Positions 1 through 5,587 of a DNA stretch of 5,587 nucleotides are shown here, piece by piece. Numbering within the stretch: the stretch's first letter is position 1; every line of letters starts with the position of its first letter. Below the pieces are notes generated by a model. It made no database searches and had not been told where the DNA came from. It saw only the letters and a list, made by a program, of their open reading frames with translations. The stretch spans positions 1-5,587 of the forward strand of contig JAHEAM010000278.1 in the NCBI GenBank assembly GCA_024642765.1. Reading direction: 5' to 3'. The stretch is from Planctomycetaceae bacterium (GTDB lineage Bacteria > Planctomycetota > Planctomycetia > Pirellulales > Pirellulaceae). The position numbers and the translations under genes are program-made.

Positions 1-566
1 CGCTGGCGTTGACTGAGCAACTTCTTGCCAGCAGTCCAGAGATTGCGAAAAAACATGCAGACCTTCAACGTGAACACCAAAACCTTAACCGCCAAATCGC
101 CGAACAAACGCCCAACTTCTTCCTACAGTCAAGTATGCGACACAACTTGGCAAATGATGAAGAATACGTTGGCATTCAATTCGGCAGGCCAATTCAAACT
201 AACAACTGGAATCAAGGCAATATTCGCGCGGCACAATCAAAAATCATTGCTGCCAGCCAAGTCGTTGAACGAACCCGACGCGATATTTCACAGCGAGCCG
301 CCGTCGGCATGCAAAACCTAGCCAACGCGAAGGTTCGAATCGAACGCTACCAATCAGAAATACTTCCGACAGCGCAACGAGTAATTGAAATCGCCGAAAA
401 TGGATTCACTGCCGGTGAGACCGACTATCTGGATTTGATCACCGCGCAGAAAACCTTTATTCAAGCCAATCTTGATTACACAGCGGCTATCGGCGACTAC
501 TGGACAGCCTACTGCATGCTAGACGGATTCCTCCTCTCCGGCAGTCTGCAAGACACAGCGCAATAG
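1..566 (+). CDS. TolC-family outer membrane efflux protein, 3' part (5' end outside window)
   Basis: This is the C-terminal part of an outer membrane factor, the channel-forming component of a tripartite RND or ABC efflux pump or metal exporter. The frame is open to the left edge, so the TTG at 9 is an internal codon and not a start. About 187 residues are visible, roughly the second half of a typical 420-480 residue protein. The segment WNQGNIRAAQ (about nt 207-236) matches the NxGxIRAA-type motif that follows the second beta-hairpin in CzcC/CusC-like members. Long amphipathic helices rich in Gln, Ala and Arg follow, as expected of the periplasmic alpha-barrel. FTAGETDYLDLITAQKTF (nt 405-458) is the classic conserved F..G...YLDLL.AQ signature before the last helix. 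The protein ends shortly after that helix, as usual. The pump partners (membrane fusion protein, inner-membrane transporter) are not in the window and may lie upstream. The transported substrate cannot be told from this fragment. Confidence 0.9.
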   Translation, partial: LALTEQLLASSPEIAKKHADLQREHQNLNRQIAEQTPNFFLQSSMRHNLANDEEYVGIQFGRPIQTNNWNQGNIRAAQSKIIAASQVVERTRRDISQRAAVGMQNLANAKVRIERYQSEILPTAQRVIEIAENGFTAGETDYLDLITAQKTFIQANLDYTAAIGDYWTAYCMLDGFLLSGSLQDTAQ

Positions 567-626
567 TCCGTCGCTAGTTTCTCGCACCTAGCCGATGTGT
601 TGCTGGCAACTTCTAAAGTAAGTCAA

Positions 627-684
627 GCGATTGATCGGTCGCGTTCCACCCGCGCGCCAAATCAAAAGCGATTATAATGATCGC
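627..684. repeat. Two related GCGA...TCGC inverted repeats, possible operator pair
   Basis: Two imperfect copies of one pattern lie in the gap before the Ldh2-type gene. Copy one, GCGATTGATCGGTCGC (627-642), has arms GCGA/TCGC. Copy two, GCGATTATAATGATCGC (668-684), has arms GCGAT/ATCGC around a 7-base centre. Both begin GCGATT and contain TGATCG. Their starts are 41 bp apart, about four helical turns, so a dimeric regulator could bind both on the same face of the DNA. The second copy surrounds a TATAAT hexamer. The sequence similarity is seen directly; the operator role is inference, and short arms like these can arise by chance. Confidence 0.3.
673..678 (+). promoter_or_regulatory. Candidate -10 box (TATAAT) upstream of the Ldh2-type gene
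   Basis: A perfect sigma-70-type TATAAT lies 56 bp before the ATG at 735 and would give a 5' leader of roughly 50 bases. The region where a -35 box would fall (about 650-656) reads CCGCGCG, which is not TTGACA-like. The promoter would therefore depend on an activator or an alternative sigma preference, or the match is accidental. The hexamer lies inside the second inverted repeat, so a protein bound there would block it. Confidence 0.35.
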
Positions 685-734
685 ATATCAGAGTTGGGTG
701 TTTTCTAGGTCCTGGAAAAGAATGGCGTAATTTA

Positions 735-1826
735 ATGTCTGACGTCGAAACAATTGTTTTTTCAAGTGAGCACTTGATTGAATTTTCGCGCCGCACCTTT
801 GAGTATTTTGGCGTGCCGTCGGCGGAGGCACAACTGGCTGCTGAAGTTCTAGCGCGCAGTGACCTGCGGGGAATTGAATCACATGGTGTCGCTCGCTTGC
901 ACACTTACTTTGATATGTTGCAACTTGGGAGAATCAATCCTAATCCCAATATTCAAATCGTACGAGAATCGCCCAGCACCGCGACCGTCGATGGCGATAA
1001 CGGGCTAGGGTTGGTTGTTGGGCCGAAAGCAAATCAAATCGCGATGGACAAAGCGGATGCTGTCGGCACTGGTTGGGTCAGTGTCTGTCATACTAACCAC
1101 TTCGGGATCGCGGGGTACTACGTTTTGGAAGCACTCAAGCGAGACCTCATCGGATGGGCGATGACGAACTCGACGAAATTGGTAGCGCCCCTGTGGGGTG
1201 GCGAAAGAATGTTAGGTACGAACCCTATCGCTATCGCGTTTCCTGGTAAGAAGCATCCACCAATCGTGATCGATATCGCCACAAGTGCTTGTGCCTTTGG
1301 TAAAGTCGAAATGGCCAAGCGCAAAGAACAGGACGTACCAAAGGGTTGGATCATCGATCGCAATGGTGCAGACAGCGAGAACCCACACGATATGATCAAC
1401 GGCGGCGCGCTGTTACCACTGGGTAGCTTTCGAGAAATGGGGGGCCACAAGGGATACTGTCTTGCGACAATGGTTGACGTTTTGTGTTGCGTATTAAGCG
1501 GCGCGAACTGGGGACCGTTCGCCCCGCCATTCGCGCTGCGCCAGGAGATTCCGAAACGAAGTGTTGGCAAAGGTATCGGGCACTTTTTTGGCGCAATGAA
1601 AATCGAGGCCTTCATCGATATCGATGATTTCAAAATGCAGATTGACGACTGGATTGACACGTTCCGCGCCACGACGCCACAGCCAGGGACACAAGGAGTA
1701 CTCATCCCCGGCGACCCAGAACGAGAGGCAGAACAAATCCGGGGACAGACTGGCATTCCGCTCGTCATTCCGGTCGTGAACGAACTACGGGATATCAGCA
1801 AGCAAACGGGAATACCTTTCGAATAA
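735..1826 (+). CDS. Malate/L-lactate dehydrogenase-type oxidoreductase (Ldh2 family)
   Basis: This is a cytoplasmic NAD(P)-dependent oxidoreductase of the family that includes YlbC/AllD, YiaK, DpkA and archaeal-type malate and sulfolactate dehydrogenases. The family reduces or oxidises 2-oxo/2-hydroxy acids or related imines. The 363 residues match the usual 330-365. Visible motifs in order are: DLRGIESHGVARL (43-55), whose SHG holds the conserved His of the active site; the glycine-rich DGDNGLG segment (86-92); TNHFGIAGYY (120-129); WGGERMLGTNPIAIAFP (154-170), a cofactor-site signature; DIATSACAFGKVEMAKR (180-196); and MGGHKGYCLA (235-244). The ATG at 735 is the first start codon after an in-frame TGA at 678, and the N-terminus fits the family. 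There is no strong Shine-Dalgarno; the nearest purine run, GGAAAAG, ends 14 bases before the ATG. The substrate cannot be assigned: malate, lactate, ureidoglycolate, diketogulonate and imino acids are all used in this family. It could share a transcript with the downstream S8-type gene, though the gap is 123 bp. Confidence 0.93.
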   Translation: MSDVETIVFSSEHLIEFSRRTFEYFGVPSAEAQLAAEVLARSDLRGIESHGVARLHTYFDMLQLGRINPNPNIQIVRESPSTATVDGDNGLGLVVGPKANQIAMDKADAVGTGWVSVCHTNHFGIAGYYVLEALKRDLIGWAMTNSTKLVAPLWGGERMLGTNPIAIAFPGKKHPPIVIDIATSACAFGKVEMAKRKEQDVPKGWIIDRNGADSENPHDMINGGALLPLGSFREMGGHKGYCLATMVDVLCCVLSGANWGPFAPPFALRQEIPKRSVGKGIGHFFGAMKIEAFIDIDDFKMQIDDWIDTFRATTPQPGTQGVLIPGDPEREAEQIRGQTGIPLVIPVVNELRDISKQTGIPFE

Positions 1827-1949
1827 CTACACACTTTGCAAAACTTCTGCGTAGAGATTAGGCTGGATAGTGAGGCTCGTTGTCATATCCTCATTTTGTG
1901 TTCCTCATCGAATTGGTTTTCCATTCCAAAATCTTGGCTGAATGTGCTT

Positions 1950-3389
1950 ATGGAACGAGTATTGTTTCTTACGATCGCAATGGTCCTTGTAATCCTTGGC
2001 TCCCTAAGTGCCCAGGCAGACTGGCGCGACGATATTGGCTGGACGAAACTCCTAACTGAAAAAGGAGTTGCGCTTGAAAACGGCGCCGGAGTCAATATCG
2101 CGATGAGCGAGGCGTTTGTTGGGAGCAACTACCTTCCAGATTTGGCCTCAAGTCAATTCACTGGCAAAACATTTACGAATGGATCAGGAATCGCTTCCGG
2201 AATCTCAGGTCATGCCAATAGCGTCGCTACTAATTTCTACGGCAACACCGGTAGCATCGCAAATGGCATTTCGAATATTACTTTGTACCAAGCTGATGAT
2301 TGGATCAACAACAGATTAAACTTTGTTTCGGGTGCCGATCCTGTTGCACAAGACTTCAAGGTCTTAAACCATAGCTGGATCGGTAATAACGCCAACGATG
2401 CTGCCATGCAGAACATTGTCATGCGAGCTGATTACATTGTGAATCGCGACAACATCACGATTGTCGCTGGAACGAACAATGCCAATGGCGCCATACCTGA
2501 CTTGCTGGCGCATTCCTTTAATGTAATTACGGTTGGCCTTACCAACGGAAATCATGCGTATGGTCCGACACGATTTTACCAAGCCGGCCGCTACAAGCCC
2601 GATATCGTTGCTCCGGCATCAGCAACCAGTTTTGCGACACCCATCGTTAGCGCTGCTGCTGCCATTCTTTATCAAAAAGGTGCGGGTACGGATGCGACGA
2701 ACAACCAAGTCATCCGTGCCGTTTTGCTGGCTGGTGCAACAAAAGAAGAATTTGCGAGCACCCCTAATGTTTGGGATCAAACAGCTAATCGCCGATTGGA
2801 CGATCAATTCGGTGCAGGTGAGCTCAATATCTACAACAGCTACCATATCCTCGAGGGCGGCCAATTTGATGGTTCCATTGGTCCTTCGATAAATCATATC
2901 GGAGATCATGGTTGGGATTACAAGAACTCTATTGCCCCCGCAAGTTCTGTCTCGTACAACATCGATATTGCCGATGGATTCCAATGGAGAGATTTTTCGG
3001 TGATATTGGCTTGGAATATTAACGTCATAGACCTCGATGCGTCCGCGGCCGTTTTCAATCCATCTGCAATCTTGGCGGACATGAATCTCGACCTATTGGA
3101 CGCCAGTGGAACAATCTTGTTCACCAGTAGTTCAACACTTGGGAATGTGGAGCACCTTTATCTTTCAAGTTTGTTAAGTGGTCGCTATACGATGCGAGTA
3201 ACAAGCAACTTCAACACAGACTTCGGTATCGCCTGGCGTGGAACCGTCGCCAAATCGGAAAAATACGCAGGCTCAGACGTTCCGCACAAGGACGGCCCGC
3301 TTACTGCAGTTCCTGAACCTACATCAGTTTTGCTGCAATTGCTCGTCGCCATCGGTTTCCATTTCGTTCGCCGTCGCATCAATCAATAA
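1950..3389 (+). CDS. Secreted subtilase-like (S8 family) protein with PEP-CTERM tag
   Basis: This is a 479-residue exported protein with a subtilisin-type core. Start choice: ATG 1950 gives a normal signal peptide (MER, hydrophobic stretch 4-19, AQA cleavage near 21-23). A longer frame from TTG 1836 would bury it behind 38 unrelated residues. Core motifs by alignment with subtilisin: the first-strand motif GVNIAMSEA (47-55) puts Glu54 where the catalytic Asp should be. GHANSVA (87-93) places His88 on His64 of HGTHVA. AGTNN (173-177) is the oxyanion-Asn region. ATSFATP (225-231) supplies nucleophile Ser227. GAGELN (288-293) closes the domain. KPDIVAPA runs directly into SATS, so the loop normally found there is missing. 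No propeptide is apparent. Residues about 302-445 look like a beta-sandwich, comparable to P-domain or PPC modules. The C-terminus is a PEP-CTERM signal for exosortase processing, suggesting surface or exopolysaccharide-associated location. Protease activity is uncertain because of the Asp-to-Glu change. No clear Shine-Dalgarno precedes the start. Confidence 0.88.
   Translation: MERVLFLTIAMVLVILGSLSAQADWRDDIGWTKLLTEKGVALENGAGVNIAMSEAFVGSNYLPDLASSQFTGKTFTNGSGIASGISGHANSVATNFYGNTGSIANGISNITLYQADDWINNRLNFVSGADPVAQDFKVLNHSWIGNNANDAAMQNIVMRADYIVNRDNITIVAGTNNANGAIPDLLAHSFNVITVGLTNGNHAYGPTRFYQAGRYKPDIVAPASATSFATPIVSAAAAILYQKGAGTDATNNQVIRAVLLAGATKEEFASTPNVWDQTANRRLDDQFGAGELNIYNSYHILEGGQFDGSIGPSINHIGDHGWDYKNSIAPASSVSYNIDIADGFQWRDFSVILAWNINVIDLDASAAVFNPSAILADMNLDLLDASGTILFTSSSTLGNVEHLYLSSLLSGRYTMRVTSNFNTDFGIAWRGTVAKSEKYAGSDVPHKDGPLTAVPEPTSVLLQLLVAIGFHFVRRRINQ
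3309..3386 (+). other. PEP-CTERM sorting signal (protein-level)
   Basis: The last 26 residues of the S8-type protein have the three-part exosortase signal: VPEP (454-457), a mainly hydrophobic stretch of about 15 residues (roughly 459-473), and the basic cluster RRR followed by INQ. Exosortase/EpsH-type enzymes are known to recognise this arrangement. The hydrophobic part contains a Gln and a His, which is slightly atypical but tolerated in planctomycete examples. Confidence 0.85.
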
Positions 3390-3417
3390 ATGAACTCAAA
3401 TTTCGAAATATTAGCTG

Positions 3418-4422
3418 ATGGATCAGAGTAAACCATATCGCGCACTTCTTGTTTCGAAATCGAATAGCAATTTAGTCACGTACGGTATCGTTACGCGGCA
3501 GACTCATGAACTACCTGTGGACAACGTGCGGGTTCAGGTTCTCTACAGTGCGCTCAACTACAAAGACGGCTTGGCTCTCGCGGGTAACCCCGGAGTCGCC
3601 AAGTCCTTGCCATTGGTGCCTGGAATCGACGCTGTTGGACAAGTTGTCGAAAGTCGAAGTGCGACAATCGAGGTCGGGCAACATGTCCTAATCCAAAACG
3701 CCGAATTCGGGACCGCCGTTGATGGTGGCTATCAGGAATTTGTTGACGTGCCTACGGAATGGGCCATTCCTATTCCCAACGGATTGAACTCACTCGAAAT
3801 GGTCACTTTGGGCACCGCAGGATTTACTGCTGCGCAATGCTGCCTCGCATTACAAGCATCTGTATTAAATATTGACGACGGTGAACTGGTTGTCTCCGGA
3901 GCAACTGGTGGCGTTGGGGTTTTTGCTGTGCAACTCCTCGCGCGACTTGGTTATCAAGTCGTCGCTGCTACAGGGAAAATGGACCGGGCCAATTGGTTGA
4001 CTGAATTGGGCGCAACCCGGGTCATAAATCGAACAGAATTGAACGATGCAAGTAAGCGGCCATTGCTTTCGGCCAAATGGGCCGGGGCAGTCGATACCGT
4101 TGGCGGCAACACATTGGCAACAATCATTCGATCCATGCAACCTCACCGCACGACGACAGCCTGTGGCCTTGTAGGAGGCAGCGATTTGGAGCTAACCGTT
4201 TTTCCGTTTATTTTGCGTGGCGTGACGCTGGTTGGAATCGACTCTGCCTTAGTCTCTCGAAATGACAGGATCGCAATCTGGCAGAAACTTGCCACTGACT
4301 GGAGACTCGAAAACATCGCTGCACTTGCGGAAATTGTACCGCTCTCGGACATCGCATCGGCTCACAAGCAGATTCTCAATGGACAAATATGTGGCCGCGT
4401 CATCATTGACGTAGGGGCGTAA
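3418..4422 (+). CDS. acuI: YhdH/AcuI-type quinone oxidoreductase (acryloyl-CoA reductase family)
   Basis: This is a cytoplasmic zinc-independent medium-chain dehydrogenase/reductase. Characterised AcuI/YhdH enzymes reduce acryloyl-CoA to propionyl-CoA with NADPH, which serves 3-hydroxypropionate or DMSP metabolism and acrylate detoxification. The 334 residues are close to E. coli YhdH (324). The N-terminal GroES-like domain has VLYSALNYKDGLALAG (41-56) and LPLVPGIDAVGQVV (64-77), both hallmarks of this subfamily. The Rossmann half begins with TLGTAGFTAA (130-139), then VSGATGGVGVFAVQLLARLG (159-178), the dinucleotide-binding loop. Zinc ligands of the alcohol-dehydrogenase branch are absent, as expected. 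The start is firm: an in-frame TAG lies at 3412, and ATG 3418 is the first ATG after it. The gene follows the S8-type gene by 28 bp, which allows read-through transcription, though no Shine-Dalgarno is visible. It ends 6 bp from the stop of the opposing DUF502 gene. The symbol reflects family membership; activity on acryloyl-CoA in this organism is inferred. Confidence 0.92.
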   Translation: MDQSKPYRALLVSKSNSNLVTYGIVTRQTHELPVDNVRVQVLYSALNYKDGLALAGNPGVAKSLPLVPGIDAVGQVVESRSATIEVGQHVLIQNAEFGTAVDGGYQEFVDVPTEWAIPIPNGLNSLEMVTLGTAGFTAAQCCLALQASVLNIDDGELVVSGATGGVGVFAVQLLARLGYQVVAATGKMDRANWLTELGATRVINRTELNDASKRPLLSAKWAGAVDTVGGNTLATIIRSMQPHRTTTACGLVGGSDLELTVFPFILRGVTLVGIDSALVSRNDRIAIWQKLATDWRLENIAALAEIVPLSDIASAHKQILNGQICGRVIIDVGA

Positions 4423-4428
4423 ACGACC

Positions 4429-5439
4429 CTATAAATCGATGATCGACGAATCCGACGGAGAACTTGAGCTGGTGGAAACATCAATCTTGCTCGGCTCTTT
4501 AGCGCTATCTTTTTTGGCGACTTGGCTCGGCGGCACGACGACTCCGCAGCTCACGCAAAACTGAATCGCCTGATCCATGGAAATGTCCAAATCAATCGTT
4601 TGACTCTTGGGAACAGCAATCGTGAATCCCGTTGCGGGCATCGGGCTTGTAGGCATCAAGACATTGACGACGGGCTCTTGCGCTGCATTGCGAATCGTCA
4701 TCATCCCTTCACCCGTAACAAATCCCATCGACCAAATTCCCTGCCGCGGATATTCGACGGCAACGATTCGCGTGAACTTGATCTCTTGTTCGTTAAACGC
4801 AAAATCTGTCACTTGTTTTACGGACGAGTAAACATTTCGAATGATAGGCACTCGATTGATTAGCGATTCAATGGCATTCCATATCAATCGTCCGACACCA
4901 ACAGCAAATAGTTTCCCGATCAAATACAGGGTTGCCACAAACAAAGCCAAAAACGCAGGCAAAATATACCGGCGTTTCAAAAATCGTATTTTCACATATT
5001 GCCGGTAGTAGTCCGTCGATGTCAAAGCCAACATATGACCTGGAGTATTTTCGACCAATTCATAGACAGGCTCAGGAATCCAAGTCTTCTTAATCGCAAC
5101 GTAATTGTCACCACCTCCGATCTCCGCAATTGGTGGATTCAAATTATGACTAGGCACAACCGTCAATTGCCCTTGTCGCGCCATGGTTTTAATTTCGGAA
5201 TCACTCTTGCTTTGATCAACACTCCAGACGATGCAATTCGCAACGAGCGATTCAATCGGAGTCAGAATGTACGACTCGATCGTATTCCAAGCCCAAATGA
5301 ACAAAACGATCGTTAGCAGTGGCGGTGTCACCACGGCCAGACCGCGAACCAACGCCTTTTGAAATGGCATAAACGATTCGCGAAGCCATCCACGCGGTCT
5401 CGGAACGACGGGTACGACTTTCTCAGGTTCATTATTCAT
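4429..5439 (-). CDS. DUF502 family membrane protein with long inter-helix insert
   Basis: This is a predicted inner-membrane protein of the DUF502 family (PF04367), which is related to the plant COV1/LCV proteins; the bacterial function is unknown. With ATG 5439 it has 336 residues. A TTG six bases upstream (5445) is an alternative start but adds only two residues. Features in order: a Pro/Arg-rich N-tail; membrane segment 1 near 33-53, with GLAVVTPPLLTIVLFIW typical of the family; a hydrophilic segment of about 100 residues; membrane segment 2 near 158-181; and the conserved RVPIIRNVYSSVKQVTDF (196-213). These are followed by GFVTGEG (239-245), LMPTSPMPATGF (261-272), VPKSQTIDLDISMDQAI (276-292) and FCVSCGVVVP (294-303), where many relatives have SGG in place of SCG. 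The tail (305-336) is Lys/Ser-rich and ends DSSIIDL. Most bacterial members have about 200-230 residues; the excess lies in the inter-helix segment and the tail. It lies downstream of a comF-like gene and is probably co-transcribed with it. Confidence 0.88.
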   Translation of the reverse strand: MNNEPEKVVPVVPRPRGWLRESFMPFQKALVRGLAVVTPPLLTIVLFIWAWNTIESYILTPIESLVANCIVWSVDQSKSDSEIKTMARQGQLTVVPSHNLNPPIAEIGGGDNYVAIKKTWIPEPVYELVENTPGHMLALTSTDYYRQYVKIRFLKRRYILPAFLALFVATLYLIGKLFAVGVGRLIWNAIESLINRVPIIRNVYSSVKQVTDFAFNEQEIKFTRIVAVEYPRQGIWSMGFVTGEGMMTIRNAAQEPVVNVLMPTSPMPATGFTIAVPKSQTIDLDISMDQAIQFCVSCGVVVPPSQVAKKDSAKEPSKIDVSTSSSSPSDSSIIDL

Positions 5440-5482
5440 GGACAAGTTATTGCTTTATTTCAATGAGCATTACCAAGTGAGT

Positions 5483-5587
5483 TTAACTTTGACGGGCACC
5501 GCGGGCTATCGTCGCGACACACACATCACTTGCGCCGGACTTCCTCAACAAGTTTGCGATTTGGTCGACCGTTGCTCCCGAGGTCAT
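5483..5587 (-). CDS. ComF-type phosphoribosyltransferase, C-terminal end (partial)
   Basis: Reading the - strand from the right edge gives 34 codons and a TAA (5483-5485). The peptide starts MTSGATVDQIANLL, matching the second half of the PRPP-binding loop (DDVxTTGAT) of type I phosphoribosyltransferases. It continues into KSGASDVCVATIARGARQS. ComF proteins typically end this way, with a short helix, a strand reading VxVxxxAR, and the stop soon after. ComF is linked to DNA uptake and transformation in competent bacteria, but homologues are widespread and their role elsewhere is unclear. The initial Met is probably internal; the gene continues beyond the window. It is followed after 43 bp by the DUF502 gene on the same strand. 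A generic phosphoribosyltransferase is the main alternative. Confidence 0.8.
   Translation of the reverse strand: MTSGATVDQIANLLRKSGASDVCVATIARGARQS

Noticed and set aside
599..610. GTTGCTGGCAAC hairpin after the TolC-family gene as a terminator
   Set aside because: A 5-bp stem with a 2-base loop and no T-run downstream is too weak to call.
1118..1834. 238-codon open frame on the - strand
   Set aside because: It lies wholly opposite the well-conserved Ldh2-type gene, shows no recognisable motif, and has a composition (many Ser, Pro, Ile) typical of an antisense shadow.
1836..1949. N-terminal extension of the S8-type protein from TTG 1836
   Set aside because: It would place 38 residues before a textbook signal peptide that starts at ATG 1950. 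I treat 1827-1949 as intergenic; beyond a weak TTGTCA at 1880 with no matching -10 box I see nothing in it.
2619..2984. 121-codon open frame on the - strand
   Set aside because: It lies opposite the S8-type gene, whose frame has clear motifs; no family features are seen.
3390..3431. Short ATG frame of 13 codons bridging the S8-type and AcuI-type genes
   Set aside because: It is out of frame with the AcuI-type start, has no ribosome binding site, and is of a length expected by chance.
4522..4863. 113-codon open frame on the + strand
   Set aside because: It is a shadow of the DUF502 gene; His/Arg-rich translation without any domain pattern.

Overview
The window looks like chromosomal DNA of a planctomycete, most likely from the Pirellulaceae and its relatives. 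Three observations support this: a secreted subtilase-like protein carries a C-terminal VPEP...RRR sorting tag (PEP-CTERM), a long DUF502 membrane protein is present, and clear Shine-Dalgarno sites are missing at most starts. The assignment is an inference from protein style; no rRNA or other marker is present.

Layout. Positions 1-566 (+) hold the 3' part of a TolC-family outer-membrane efflux gene that begins outside the window. A 168-bp gap (567-734) contains two related GCGA...TCGC inverted repeats, one of which encloses a perfect TATAAT. Then, all on the + strand, come a malate/L-lactate dehydrogenase-type (Ldh2 family) oxidoreductase (735-1826), a secreted S8-type protein with a PEP-CTERM tag (1950-3389), and a YhdH/AcuI-type quinone oxidoreductase or acryloyl-CoA reductase (3418-4422). 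On the - strand, meeting the AcuI-type gene tail to tail with 6 bp between stop codons, is a DUF502 membrane protein (4429-5439). Upstream of it, running off the right edge, is the last 34 codons of a ComF-type phosphoribosyltransferase (5483-5587). The comF and DUF502 genes are co-directional with a 43-bp gap and are probably co-transcribed.

Functional reading. No single pathway joins the genes. The Ldh2-type and AcuI-type enzymes are both NAD(P)-dependent oxidoreductases of small organic acids or acyl-CoAs, but a secreted protein separates them and they need not act together. The part most worth a second look is the S8-type protein. Its His and Ser catalytic motifs align with subtilisin, but the Asp position reads Glu and the segment before the Ser motif is collapsed. 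The DUF502 protein is also unusual because of a long hydrophilic insert between its two membrane segments. I see no mobile element, CRISPR array, tRNA or rRNA. No gene-free stretch exceeds 300 bp, and I find no convincing new multi-gene system.
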